This document shows, one piece after another, positions 52,524 to 61,473 of a DNA stretch of 64,000 nt (positions within the stretch are counted from its first letter, which is position 1; every line of letters starts with the position of its first letter). This DNA comes from DASRJG01 sp032124015. GTDB lineage: Bacteria; Acidobacteriota; Polarisedimenticolia; Polarisedimenticolales; DASRJG01. The stretch covers positions 42,415-106,414 of the forward strand of contig JAQBEH010000124.1 in assembly GCA_032124015.1 (NCBI GenBank), read 5' to 3'. The position numbers and the translations under genes are program-made. A model generated the notes under the pieces. That model saw only the letters and a program-made list of their open reading frames with translations. It was not told the origin of the DNA and searched no databases.

Positions 52524-54503
52524 ATGCCCGACCCGAAAACCCATAAGGCCTCGCCCCCGGCAGGAGGAGAGCTCGAGGGCCTTCTCGAGGAGACGCGCCA
52601 GTTCGATCCCGGTGAGGCCTTTCGCGATGGAGCGTGGGTGGTCGACCCCGACGTCTACGGGCGAGCCGGGAAGGATCCTCTGGCGTTCTGGGAGTCGTTT
52701 GCGCGGGAACTCGAGTGGCAGAAGCCCTGGGACGCGGTGCTTCAAGGGCGCGGACCGGATGCCCGCTGGTTCGTCGGTGGGAAGATCAACGCCTCGACCA
52801 ACTGCCTCGACCGGCACGTGCGGGGGCCGCGGCGGAACAAGGCGGCGCTGATTTGGGAGGGCGAGCCCGGCGACCGGCGAACCTGGACCTATTTCGACCT
52901 GTGGCGCGAGGTCAACAAGTTCGGAAACGTCCTGCGAGGTCTCGGCGTGACGAAGGGCGACCGCGTTGCGATTTACATGCCCCTGATTCCTGAGGCCGTC
53001 GTCGCGATGCTCGCCTGCGCGCGCATCGGTGCCATCCACAGTGTCGTATTCGGAGGGTTCTCCGCGGAGTCGCTGCGTGATCGCATCCTCGATGCGCAGG
53101 CCAAGGTCCTCGTCACGGCAGACGGCGGTTTTCGACGGGGAGGCCTGCTCCCCCTCAAGCATGACGCCGACTACGCGCTTCGCGAGACCCCCTGCATCCA
53201 GCATGTCGTGGTGGTGAAGCGCGGCGATTTCCCCCTGCGCGTGAAAGAGGGGCGCGACCACTGGTATCACCGGCTGATGCAGGACGCGTCCGCTTGGTGC
53301 GAGCCCGAGTCGATGGATGCCAACGACCCGCTCTACATCCTCTACACCTCGGGGACGACGGGGAAACCCAAGGGGATCACGCACGGAACGGGCGGCTACC
53401 TGACGGGGGTCTACGGTTCGACGAAATGGGTCTTCGACCTGAAGGACGAAGACGTCTTCTGGTGCACGGCGGACATCGGCTGGGTAACCGGGCACTCGTA
53501 TGTCGTTTACGGCCCGCTGGCGGCGGGCGCGACGGTCGTCCTGTACGAGGGCGCGCCCGACTGGCCCGATCGGGATCGCTTCTGGGAGATCTGCGAACGC
53601 TACGGCGTCACCGTCTTCTACACGGCTCCGACCGCGATCCGGGCGTTCATGAAGTGGGGAGACGAGTGGCCGCGCAAACACGACTTGTCGCGTTTGCGCC
53701 TTCTCGGATCGGTGGGAGAACCAATCAATCCCGAGGCATGGATGTGGTACCGCGAAGTGATCGGCGAAGGGCGCTGCCCGATCGTGGACACGTGGTGGCA
53801 GACCGAGACCGGTCAGATCCTGATCACGCCGCTGCCCGGACTCACGTCGACCAAGCCTGGCTCCGCGAGCTTCGCGTTCCCTGGCGTCCGCGCCGAGATC
53901 CTCAACGAGCAGGGCGACGTCGTTCCCGTCGGGGGGGGCTATCTCGCGATCACCGAGCCCTGGCCCGCGATGACCCTTGGGATCTGGGGCGATCGCGAGC
54001 GGTTCCTTGCGACCTACTGGAGTCGCTGGGATGACGCCACCTACTTCACCGGGGACGGCGCGAAACGGGATGCCGACGGTCACTTCTGGCTTCTGGGTCG
54101 TGTGGACGATGTGATGAACGTCGCAGGGCACCGCATCGGCACGATGGAGGTCGAGTCGGCTCTCGTCGATCACCACGCCGTCGCCGAGGCGGCCGTGGTC
54201 GGCGTCCCGCACGATCTGAAGGGAACGGCCATCGTCGCCTTCGTTTCGGTGCGCGATGGACGCGAACCGGGGCTGGCGCTCGCCGCCGAACTGAAGGACC
54301 ACGTCGCGGCGAAAATCGGGGCACTGGCTCGCCCGGAACAGGTCTTGTTCTCCGCCGATCTCCCCAAGACCCGGTCAGGAAAGATCATGCGCCGCTTGTT
54401 GCGCGACATCGCCGAAGGAAAAACGCTCGGTGACACCACGACCCTGGCGGACCCTTCGGTAGTCGAGGCCTTGAAGAAAAAATACGAAGACAAAGAGGGC
54501 TAG
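52524..54503 (+). CDS. acs: Acetyl-CoA synthetase
   Basis: 659 residues. Makes acetyl-CoA from acetate, ATP and CoA. The adenylation motif YTSGTTGKPKGITHGTGGYL, WCTADIGWVTGHSYVVYGPL, TGDGAKRDADGHFWLLGRVDDVMNVAGHR and the C-terminal regulatory lysine in TRSGKIMRRLLRDI are all present. AGGAGGGAA precedes the ATG. The stop shares a CTAG with the opposite PBP gene. Confidence 0.97.
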   Translation: MPDPKTHKASPPAGGELEGLLEETRQFDPGEAFRDGAWVVDPDVYGRAGKDPLAFWESFARELEWQKPWDAVLQGRGPDARWFVGGKINASTNCLDRHVRGPRRNKAALIWEGEPGDRRTWTYFDLWREVNKFGNVLRGLGVTKGDRVAIYMPLIPEAVVAMLACARIGAIHSVVFGGFSAESLRDRILDAQAKVLVTADGGFRRGGLLPLKHDADYALRETPCIQHVVVVKRGDFPLRVKEGRDHWYHRLMQDASAWCEPESMDANDPLYILYTSGTTGKPKGITHGTGGYLTGVYGSTKWVFDLKDEDVFWCTADIGWVTGHSYVVYGPLAAGATVVLYEGAPDWPDRDRFWEICERYGVTVFYTAPTAIRAFMKWGDEWPRKHDLSRLRLLGSVGEPINPEAWMWYREVIGEGRCPIVDTWWQTETGQILITPLPGLTSTKPGSASFAFPGVRAEILNEQGDVVPVGGGYLAITEPWPAMTLGIWGDRERFLATYWSRWDDATYFTGDGAKRDADGHFWLLGRVDDVMNVAGHRIGTMEVESALVDHHAVAEAAVVGVPHDLKGTAIVAFVSVRDGREPGLALAAELKDHVAAKIGALARPEQVLFSADLPKTRSGKIMRRLLRDIAEGKTLGDTTTLADPSVVEALKKKYEDKEG

Positions 54504-56878
54504 TTTGGGGACCCCTCGCGCGGCTGGCGGAACAGCTTGTTCCACCATCGCTTGAACGCGCTCTGGTGCAACGAGCAGGGGCCCGGCTCTGTCCCCGCTG
54601 CGAAGACCTCCTCGGCGCGCTTTGGACATCCCGCCACCGCCAGTTCGCCACTTTCCGGATCGACCTCGACGCGAAGCACGCCGGGCGGCTCCGGGAAGGT
54701 CGATCCGGCCCAGCGATGCTGCGCGTGCATCATGAGATCGACCCAGATCGGCAAAGCCCCAGAGGCACCGGTCAAGCCGGTCTTCGTGTTGTCGTCGTAT
54801 CCCACCCAAACGAGCGCCAGGATCTCCGGAGTGAAGCCGACGAACCACGCATCGCGCGTATCGTCGGTTGTTCCTGTCTTCCCCGCGGCGTCCCCTCGGA
54901 ATCCCAAGGCGGAGGCCGACGCCGCAGTGCCCCGGATCAGAACTCCGCGCAGAACATCATCAACGAGATAGGCCGCAACCGGAACTACGGCTTCACGGGC
55001 TTCCCGAACTCGCTTCTCCAGTTTTCGCCCGTCGCGGACCTCGACGTCCTCGAGGATGCGCGCGGGAACGTTGATTCCGAACGTCGCGAGCGTCCCGTAC
55101 GCGGTTGCGAGCTCGAGGGGCGTGACCTCCTGGGCGCCGAGCGCGAGCGACGGCAACGGCGCGAAGTTCTCGGTGAAGCCACACGCCTTCGCCGTCGCGA
55201 TGACGCTGTTGAGTCCCACGGACAGGGCGGCGCGCGCCGTGGGTACGTTGCGCGACTCTTCGAGCGCCGCCCGAGCCGGTAGAGGCCCAAGGAACATCCC
55301 GTCGTAGTTTGAGGGGCGCCACGTCCGGCCGCCGCTGACGAGCTCGAACGGGCTGTCGTCGAGGATCGATGCCGGGGTCAACCCGCCGTCCTTTCCGGCC
55401 ATCGCCGCCTGGAAGGCCGCGAGGTACACGAACGGCTTGAAGCACGAGCCCGGCTGCCGGCGGGCCTGAGTCGCGCGGTTGAACTGGCTGTCCTGGTAGT
55501 CGCGGCCTCCCACGAGCGCGAGGATCGCGCCGGAGCGCGGGTCGGTCACGATGACGGACCCCTGCAGCCGGCGGCGCGCTTTCTGCCGGCGGATGATGGG
55601 AACGTCCGCCTCGAGTCGGGCGAGTCCACGCGCGAGCGCTTCCTCGGCGCTCGCCTGGACGAGCGTATCGATGGTCGTGTAGATCTCGAGCCCGTTCTCA
55701 GCGAGGACCTGATCGGAGTACAACTCCGCGATCTGCGCGCGTACGAAGTCGACAACGTACGGCGCCTGCGCGAATCCCGCCCCCCCGCTGGCGACCCGCA
55801 GGGACTCCGCCTTCGCCCGAGCGACCTCCGCCTTGTCCGCAACGCCAAGATCGAGCATCGCATCCAGCACGGCATTGCGCCGCTCCACGGCACGGTCGGC
55901 GTGCGTGAACGGGTTGTAGCCCCCGGGATTGCGGATCATTCCGGCGAGCGTCGCCGCTTCGGCGAGCGACAAGTCGGCGACGTTTCGCCCGAAGAAATAA
56001 CGCGATGCCGCCTGAACGCCACAGATCGAAACTGACCCGCGCTGTCCGAGATAGACCGCGTTCAAGTAGACCTCGAGGATGCGGTCTTTCGAGTAGCGCG
56101 AATCGAGAATCACCGACATCGACGCTTCGCGGATCTTGCGCCACCAGGTTCGCTCCTGGCTGAAGTAGAGGTTCTTCACCGTCTGCTGCGTGATCGTGCT
56201 CCCGCCTTGAACGATTCGCCCGCTCTTCACGTTGGTGACCGCCGCGCGCAGCACGGCGAGGGGGTCGATACCCGCGTGCCGGTAGAAGCGTGCGTCCTCC
56301 GCGGCGAGCACGGCGTCGACGAGGACCTTCGGTACGTCGGCGAGCGGAACGATCATCCGCTCTTGCTGCTGCCGGCCAAAAACCAGCGATAGCAGTTCGG
56401 GCTCGAGTTCGATCGAGGCGACGGGGCGCCCTCGCTCGTCGCTGATCGACGCGATCGACTCGCGATCGAAGTTCAGCACGACACGTCGCGCCACCACGGG
56501 GCGCTTGCCGCCGCTGAATCCTCGAACGAACAGGTCGACGGCCGAAGGACGCCGCCGGTACTGGCCGGGAGAGGACGGCGACGACTCGACACGCGCATAT
56601 CCGCATCGCGCAAGACGCGAAACGAGCGCGCCGGCATCGACCGCCCGACCTGGTGAGAGACGAAGTGGTGCCGAGTAAACACGCGCGGGAAGGGTCCAGA
56701 GCCGACCCTCGAAGCTGAGCGTGATCTGGGTGTAGACCGCCAGAACGAGGATCAACCCCGCAACCACGAGCGGAACACCCAGTCCGAACACCCACGGGCG
56801 CCACCGTCCGCGTGCTCGCGCACGCCGACCGGCTGCAGCCCTCCTGGGCGCGGACCCATCCCTGCGCACTGCGGTCAT
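54500..56878 (-). CDS. Bifunctional penicillin-binding protein, PBP1b-like
   Basis: 792 residues. One membrane anchor (about 30-50), a UB2H-like region (about 60-150: RVYSAPLRLSPG), glycosyltransferase 51 domain with EDARFYRHAGID, GGSTITQQTVKNLYF and LAEAATLAGM, and a transpeptidase domain with SCFKPFVYL (active serine), SRN in EESRNVPT, and KTGT in AAGKTGTTDDTRDAWFVG. It builds cell-wall peptidoglycan. The UB2H region indicates the PBP1b subtype. The stop overlaps acs by four bases (CTAG). Confidence 0.93.
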   Translation of the reverse strand: MTAVRRDGSAPRRAAAGRRARARGRWRPWVFGLGVPLVVAGLILVLAVYTQITLSFEGRLWTLPARVYSAPLRLSPGRAVDAGALVSRLARCGYARVESSPSSPGQYRRRPSAVDLFVRGFSGGKRPVVARRVVLNFDRESIASISDERGRPVASIELEPELLSLVFGRQQQERMIVPLADVPKVLVDAVLAAEDARFYRHAGIDPLAVLRAAVTNVKSGRIVQGGSTITQQTVKNLYFSQERTWWRKIREASMSVILDSRYSKDRILEVYLNAVYLGQRGSVSICGVQAASRYFFGRNVADLSLAEAATLAGMIRNPGGYNPFTHADRAVERRNAVLDAMLDLGVADKAEVARAKAESLRVASGGAGFAQAPYVVDFVRAQIAELYSDQVLAENGLEIYTTIDTLVQASAEEALARGLARLEADVPIIRRQKARRRLQGSVIVTDPRSGAILALVGGRDYQDSQFNRATQARRQPGSCFKPFVYLAAFQAAMAGKDGGLTPASILDDSPFELVSGGRTWRPSNYDGMFLGPLPARAALEESRNVPTARAALSVGLNSVIATAKACGFTENFAPLPSLALGAQEVTPLELATAYGTLATFGINVPARILEDVEVRDGRKLEKRVREAREAVVPVAAYLVDDVLRGVLIRGTAASASALGFRGDAAGKTGTTDDTRDAWFVGFTPEILALVWVGYDDNTKTGLTGASGALPIWVDLMMHAQHRWAGSTFPEPPGVLRVEVDPESGELAVAGCPKRAEEVFAAGTEPGPCSLHQSAFKRWWNKLFRQPREGSPN

Positions 56879-56915
56879 GAGTATTCGCGCGATCGCCCGC
56901 GGGAGTGCGCGGACT

Positions 56916-57212
56916 TCAGCCCTTCAGAGTTTCCTTCAGGGGCTTTCCGGCCTTGAACGCCGGGGCTCGCGTCGCGGGAATATCGAGCGTCTCCCCCGTG
57001 TGGGGATTACGACCCGCGCGGGCCTTGCGCCCCCTGGCTTCAAAAGTCCCGAAGCCGCTGATCGCGATCTTCTCGCCCGCGACCAGCGATGCGGCGATCA
57101 GCCCAATCGCAGGGTCGGGATCGAAGATGGCATCGATCGCCGCCCGGGCGTCGCGCGCGGAAAGTCCTGTTCGTTCGATCAACTTGTCGGTGAGTTCGGC
57201 CTTGTTCAACAC
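56916..57212 (-). CDS. HU-family DNA-binding protein
   Basis: 98 residues, the whole HU/IHF fold. LNKAELTDKLIERTGLSARDARAAIDAIF forms the helical base, GFGTFEARGRKARAGRNPHTGETLDIPA the DNA-binding arms with the conserved proline-bearing arm tip. The GTG start has AAGGAGG 5 bases upstream. A nucleoid protein. It lies 37 bases from the PBP start and 16 bases from the next gene. Confidence 0.95.
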   Translation of the reverse strand: MLNKAELTDKLIERTGLSARDARAAIDAIFDPDPAIGLIAASLVAGEKIAISGFGTFEARGRKARAGRNPHTGETLDIPATRAPAFKAGKPLKETLKG

Positions 57213-57228
57213 GTCCTCCTTGCCGCTC

Positions 57229-57627
57229 TCATGGCACGAAGCGTAGCTCTTTCAGTCCATTGCGAACGACGAAAATCTTCACATTGTTGTCCCGCTCGTC
57301 TGAGGGGACGAAAAAAAACCCGGGAGACGAAGGGTCATCCTCGGTCACCGAGCCCCACATCGTTTCATCATCGCCGAACGTCAGGATCGCTCGCCGACCC
57401 TCCGTGGCGCGGTCGGAATCGAAATCGCGGCGGGCGATGAAATCGCGATTCCCGAGGTAGTCCTTGACCCAGAATATCGCCTTCATGTCTTCCAGTTTGA
57501 CGCGGATCGGCACGCCGCCGCCCTCCCCGGGAAGGACGTGAAAGGCCTCCTGCTTCGGCGAAAAATCGTGGGTGACGCCCTTGTGCACGATTCCGCTTCG
57601 CATGTTGACGACGATTTTCTGCTCCAT
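57229..57627 (-). CDS. Conserved hypothetical protein, beta-rich
   Basis: 132 residues, no signal peptide or membrane helix. Contains VVNMRSGIVHKGVTHDFSPKQEAFHVLPG and VKLEDMKAIFWVKDYLGNRDF, a predicted small beta-barrel. Acidic C-terminal region around GSVTEDDPSSPGFFFVPSDERDNN. I do not recognise a defined function; similar short proteins may relate to PilZ-like folds, but this is a guess. An extended -10 TGTTAGGAT is 43 bases upstream. Same direction as HU. Confidence 0.7.
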   Translation of the reverse strand: MEQKIVVNMRSGIVHKGVTHDFSPKQEAFHVLPGEGGGVPIRVKLEDMKAIFWVKDYLGNRDFIARRDFDSDRATEGRRAILTFGDDETMWGSVTEDDPSSPGFFFVPSDERDNNVKIFVVRNGLKELRFVP

Positions 57628-57726
57628 GCCGGTCTCCGTCGGGCGGGGTGGGATCTCCCGCCACCGGCGAATCCTAACAGGTCGCCGTGAGTATGCGAAA
57701 GGGGCCAAACCAACCGGGGCCCGGTC

Positions 57727-58272
57727 TTGACCCCCCACGACGCCGGCCCCTATGTTCTGGGTGGAGGCCTCGCCTTGCTCGAACCAGGAGCGGACAAGCC
57801 GGCAGCCGTCGGGCAGACTCGCGGGGGCGGACCCTTCGGTTGGCGTCGCCGCCAATTCGTGGTGGACGCACGTTACCAACTCCGGGCGGGCGTGCTCGTC
57901 GGGCTCGTGGCGATCGTACTCCTCGTCCTGCTCAACGCCTCGCTCATGTTCCCGCATCGGCCCCCATCGGCAGCGGCATCGATGGCGGCGACGCCCATGC
58001 GGTCCCCGTATGTGGCCTCAGATCGTTCGTCGTTCGCGCTCCTGCTCCTGGGATCAGCCGTCTTCCTCGGTGGTGTGGTCGTCGTAGGACTCATGGAATC
58101 GCACCGGACCGCCGGCGCCGCCTTTGCCATCCGGCGGGCCGTCGATGGGCTTCGCGACGGGCAGTCGCAGGTCCGTGTTCGACTTCGGCGGGGCGACCAA
58201 CTGCAGGATCTCGCGCGCTCGATCAACCAGCTCGCCGAGACGATCGACACGGAGCGCCTACGGCGCGGTTGA
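57727..58272 (+). CDS. Two-helix membrane protein ending in a HAMP domain
   Basis: 181 residues. Membrane helices at about 54-72 (GVLVGLVAIVLLVLLNASL) and 103-123 (ALLLLGSAVFLGGVVVVGL) surround a short external loop. A HAMP-like helix pair follows: IRRAVDGLRDGQSQVRVRLRRGDQLQDLARSINQLAET. The protein ends there with no kinase, cyclase or MCP domain. It starts with TTG at 57727; no good SD. It ends 8 bases before the convergent queC gene. It may be a truncated transducer or act through a partner. Confidence 0.7.
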   Translation: MTPHDAGPYVLGGGLALLEPGADKPAAVGQTRGGGPFGWRRRQFVVDARYQLRAGVLVGLVAIVLLVLLNASLMFPHRPPSAAASMAATPMRSPYVASDRSSFALLLLGSAVFLGGVVVVGLMESHRTAGAAFAIRRAVDGLRDGQSQVRVRLRRGDQLQDLARSINQLAETIDTERLRRG

Positions 58273-58280
58273 TCGTCGAC

Positions 58281-58964
58281 TCATCGATCAGGCGTTCTAT
58301 CCTCGACACCGGCCTCACGGAAGCCGCGCGCGCGGAGCTGGCAGGCATCGCAGGCGCCGCACGGCGCCCCCGAGGACCCGGGATCGTAGCAGGAGATCGT
58401 CGACGCGTACGGCACCCCCCACGCCACGGCGCGGCGGACGATTTCGGCTTTCGAGAGTTCCAGGAGGGGGGCGTGGATGCGCCACGCATCCCCGTCGGCT
58501 CCGGCCTTGGTCGCATGCCCGGCGAGCGCTTCGAAAGCGCGCAGGAAGGCCGGACGACAGTCGGGATAGCCGCTGTAGTCGACCGCGTTGACGCCGATCA
58601 CCAGGTCGCGTGCCCCGAGCGCTTCGCTCCACGCCAAAGCGAGCGCCAGCAACACGGTGTTGCGCGCCGGCACATACGTCGTCGGGATGCCCGAAGCCAT
58701 TTCGGCGGGACTGCGCGTCTTGGGAACGGCGACGTTGCGATCGGTCAATGCGGACCCCGCGAGGAACGACAAATCGACCGAGACGATCCGATGAGACGCG
58801 GCCCCGAGGACTCGCGCCAGCGCGGCGGCACGCTCGATTTCGATCGCGTGACGCTGGCCGTAATCAACCGTGAGCGCGTGGGCCGAGTACCCTTCGCGGC
58901 ACGCCCACGCAAGGCAGGTCGCGGAGTCGAGGCCACCCGATAGGAGCACGACCGCGGAACGCAT
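58281..58964 (-). CDS. queC: 7-Cyano-7-deazaguanine synthase
   Basis: 227 residues. PP-loop ATPase motif LLSGGLDSATCLAWA, the central GVNAVDYSGYPDCRP and the zinc-binding C-terminus SGAPCGACDACQLR are all QueC hallmarks. Converts 7-carboxy-7-deazaguanine to preQ0 on the queuosine path. The ATG at 58964 overlaps the queE stop by one base (TGATG). Confidence 0.96.
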   Translation of the reverse strand: MRSAVVLLSGGLDSATCLAWACREGYSAHALTVDYGQRHAIEIERAAALARVLGAASHRIVSVDLSFLAGSALTDRNVAVPKTRSPAEMASGIPTTYVPARNTVLLALALAWSEALGARDLVIGVNAVDYSGYPDCRPAFLRAFEALAGHATKAGADGDAWRIHAPLLELSKAEIVRRAVAWGVPYASTISCYDPGSSGAPCGACDACQLRARGFREAGVEDRTPDR

Positions 58965-59602
58965 CACACGCCCCGCGCCGCCGCGGGCCAGAGGATCTTG
59001 TGGATCTGGATCTGCAGACGCACGGGAAGACCATCGTCGAGCACCCAGCGCGCCAGTTCGCCGGCCGGCAACCTATCGTGGACGGCGGAAAACAGCACCG
59101 GCGCCTTCTCGTGCAACGCGCGGGAGCCGAGCACGCCAGCGGCCCAGTCATAGTCGGCGCGATTTGCAATCACGAACTTCAACTCGTCCCCCGGCCGCAA
59201 GGCGTCCAGGTTCTCCCATCGGTTTCGTTCGCACTCCCCGCTCCCCGGGCACTTGACGTCGACGATACGACGAACACCTTCCGGTACGTGCTCGATCGGC
59301 AAGCTGCCCCCGGTTTCGAGCAACACCTCGTGCCCGCAAGAGAGCAACGAGCGCATCAGCTCGATCGCATCGGGTTGCAGCAGGGGCTCGCCTCCGGTGA
59401 CTTCGACCAACATGCAGCCGAAGGCCCCCACACGTTCGACGACCTCCTCGACGGTCATCGAGCCGCCCTCGTGGAACGCGTAAGTCGTGTCGCACCAGTC
59501 GCATCGGAGGTTGCAGCCGGTCAGGCGGACGAAGACGCAGGGGCGGCCAGAGTGACTGGATTCCCCCTGGATCGAGTGGAATATTTCGTTGACTCGGAGC
59601 AC
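58964..59602 (-). CDS. queE: 7-Carboxy-7-deazaguanine synthase
   Basis: 212 residues. Radical-SAM CxxxCxxC in CNLRCDWCDT, preceded by SIQGESSHSGRPCVFVRL and followed by VEVTGGEPLLQ. Makes CDG from 6-carboxytetrahydropterin. It starts with GTG at 59602; a -10 box TAGAAT ends 6 bases before this, suggesting a leaderless mRNA. Coupled to queC. Confidence 0.95.
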   Translation of the reverse strand: MLRVNEIFHSIQGESSHSGRPCVFVRLTGCNLRCDWCDTTYAFHEGGSMTVEEVVERVGAFGCMLVEVTGGEPLLQPDAIELMRSLLSCGHEVLLETGGSLPIEHVPEGVRRIVDVKCPGSGECERNRWENLDALRPGDELKFVIANRADYDWAAGVLGSRALHEKAPVLFSAVHDRLPAGELARWVLDDGLPVRLQIQIHKILWPAAARGV

Positions 59603-59608
59603 GGCGGC

Positions 59609-59614
59609 ATTCTA
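59609..59614 (-). promoter_or_regulatory. -10 box of queEC, predicted leaderless
   Basis: Read leftward TAGAAT, one base from consensus, ends 6 bases before the queE GTG. There is no SD, so transcription probably begins at the start codon. The -35 region is poor. Confidence 0.5.
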
Positions 59615-59728
59615 GCGGACGGGCCTCCAAAGCAGGCCCCTTGCCTCCGCCGCCTCGGGAACTCACATTGATCCGCGGACGCGACGTCGAAGGTCGGTCT
59701 GCCGTACGCCGGGAAAGAGTCCGCACAC

Positions 59729-61048
59729 GTGTTGGGGAGCCTATTGCAACCACTGAGCGTTTTCGCATCGATCCTGGCCGGGGCCTTGGGTGTCGCCGTC
59801 GGGATCCTCCTCGGCCGCCGCGGACGACCGCGTCTTGACAGCGAACTGGGCCGCCTGGAGGCGGAGGTCGCTCGGTTGGAGAACCACTCGCGAGGCCAGG
59901 CCCGGCACATCGCGAAGATCCGCGACGAGCAACGAGCGCTCTCGAGCTTTACCCGCTTGCTTCCATCGATTGCCCGGGACCTCAACCGCTCGGACCTAGA
60001 CGAGCGCCAGATACCGCGGCTGGTATTCGCGCTCGCGGATGCGATCTTCGAGCCCGAGCAGATGCTGTTCTACCTCGTCCGAACGCACTCAGGAGACGTC
60101 GAGCGCGGCGAACTACTCCAGCTCGTCGAGCGTACCGGCGCAGCGGACCTTCCGCCCTCCGCGCTGAAGATCAAGGTCGGGGAAGGCAAGATAGGGTGGG
60201 TCGCCAGTGCCAAGGTGGAGATGCTCGCAGAGGACTGGCTGAACATGAGCCGGACGGAGGGGTGGACGATCAACGACAACCATCCGTCGCTGCGGCTCGA
60301 TCTCATCGGTCCACTCGTTCATCACGACGACGGAAAGGACCGACTGCTCGGCATTCTTTGCATCGGCAACCCCGCGTCGCGTCCCCGCGACGAGAAGGCG
60401 ATGCTGCAGATGTTGACGAACCTCGGCTCGATCGCCTACACGAACTCCCGCAGCATGCGGCAGCTTCGCGATCTCGCCAGCCACGACGGCCTCACCGCGC
60501 TCCTGAACAAGCGCTACTTCATGGGGCAACGGTTGGGGCTCATGATCAACGCCGCGGAGCGCGAGGCCACAGCCCTCTCGGTGTTCATCTTCGACATCGA
60601 TCACTTCAAGAAGTACAACGACAGCAACGGACACCTCGCCGGAGACGAGATCTTGAAACGCGTCGCTCAGGTGCTCCGCGACAATTTGCGGCCTGGCGAC
60701 GTGGCTTGCCGTTACGGTGGCGAAGAGTTCATCATCGCCATGCCCGGAGCACGCGGGCCGGAGGGATTCGCGGCAGCCGAGAGGATACGGGCTGCGATCG
60801 AATCGACGAAATTTCCCCGTGCCGAATCACAACCCGGTGGCCGGATCACGATCAGCGGAGGCGTCGCGCAATTCCCTGTGGACGGCACCATCGGGAACGA
60901 TTTGATCCTCCATGCCGACCAAGCGCTCTACCAGGCGAAGGCCGCCGGAAGAAACCGAACGGTACAGTTCAAGGGCGTCAACATCGGTGACGGCGGCCCG
61001 AACGAGTCGGCGGTGTTCCCGCACGCAGACAGCTTGGGCGAAAGATGA
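59729..61048 (+). CDS. Membrane GAF-GGDEF diguanylate cyclase
   Basis: 439 residues. One membrane helix (about 8-28), a coiled coil (about 38-75), a GAF domain (about 90-245) and a GGDEF domain (about 260-425). The active site is CRYGGEEFIIAM (GGEEF) and FIFDIDHFKKYNDSNGHLAGD has the metal aspartates, so cyclase activity is likely. No RxxD inhibitory site is seen at the usual place. GTG start at 59729. It makes the second messenger c-di-GMP. Monocistronic. Confidence 0.92.
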   Translation: MLGSLLQPLSVFASILAGALGVAVGILLGRRGRPRLDSELGRLEAEVARLENHSRGQARHIAKIRDEQRALSSFTRLLPSIARDLNRSDLDERQIPRLVFALADAIFEPEQMLFYLVRTHSGDVERGELLQLVERTGAADLPPSALKIKVGEGKIGWVASAKVEMLAEDWLNMSRTEGWTINDNHPSLRLDLIGPLVHHDDGKDRLLGILCIGNPASRPRDEKAMLQMLTNLGSIAYTNSRSMRQLRDLASHDGLTALLNKRYFMGQRLGLMINAAEREATALSVFIFDIDHFKKYNDSNGHLAGDEILKRVAQVLRDNLRPGDVACRYGGEEFIIAMPGARGPEGFAAAERIRAAIESTKFPRAESQPGGRITISGGVAQFPVDGTIGNDLILHADQALYQAKAAGRNRTVQFKGVNIGDGGPNESAVFPHADSLGER

Positions 61049-61113
61049 CGCGCTGAGCCCTTCCCGATCCGGCCCGCGTACCTGACGAAGCTCGAGCCAC
61101 CGAGGCTTTGGCG

Positions 61114-61122
61114 TGCTAGGCT
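61114..61122 (+). promoter_or_regulatory. Extended -10 box, predicted leaderless
   Basis: TGCTAGGCT ends 6 bases before the ATG at 61129, with no SD between. The predicted transcript starts at the ATG. Confidence 0.45.
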
Positions 61123-61128
61123 TCACTC

Positions 61129-61473
61129 ATGTTGGAAGGTTCCGCTCCCCCCTCCGCACGAGGGACGTTCCGCGCGACAATCACCGGCGTTGGACGACCC
61201 GGCCCGATCGAGGAGCGACTCGGCTGGCGCCTCGTCAGAATCGTTGATCCCGCATCGAAGGAGGGGGCGACGTTGCTCCGCGACCGCCGGGTAACGTTTA
61301 TCGGCCCCGAAGGCACGACGCTCGGACAGCTCGACCTGGATCAAGCCCGACGACTGTTGCGGCTTCGCCTCGAGAGCGTCCTGGCCGAAGTCCACGGAGA
61401 CGAGGGCGCCGAGGCGATTCGCGACGGCCTCGTTCGTTTGCGTCGGGCGGGTCCGAGGGTCGGTCGCGGCTAG
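61129..61473 (+). CDS. Hypothetical protein of 114 residues
   Basis: A small, basic protein of unknown function. Residues 12-60 are predicted beta (FRATITGVGRPGPIEERLGWRLVRIVDPASKEG) and the C-terminus helical. No signal peptide. The good -10 box, coding-type composition and 4-base CTAG stop overlap with the convergent gene make it a likely real gene. No homologue recognised. Confidence 0.55.
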   Translation: MLEGSAPPSARGTFRATITGVGRPGPIEERLGWRLVRIVDPASKEGATLLRDRRVTFIGPEGTTLGQLDLDQARRLLRLRLESVLAEVHGDEGAEAIRDGLVRLRRAGPRVGRG

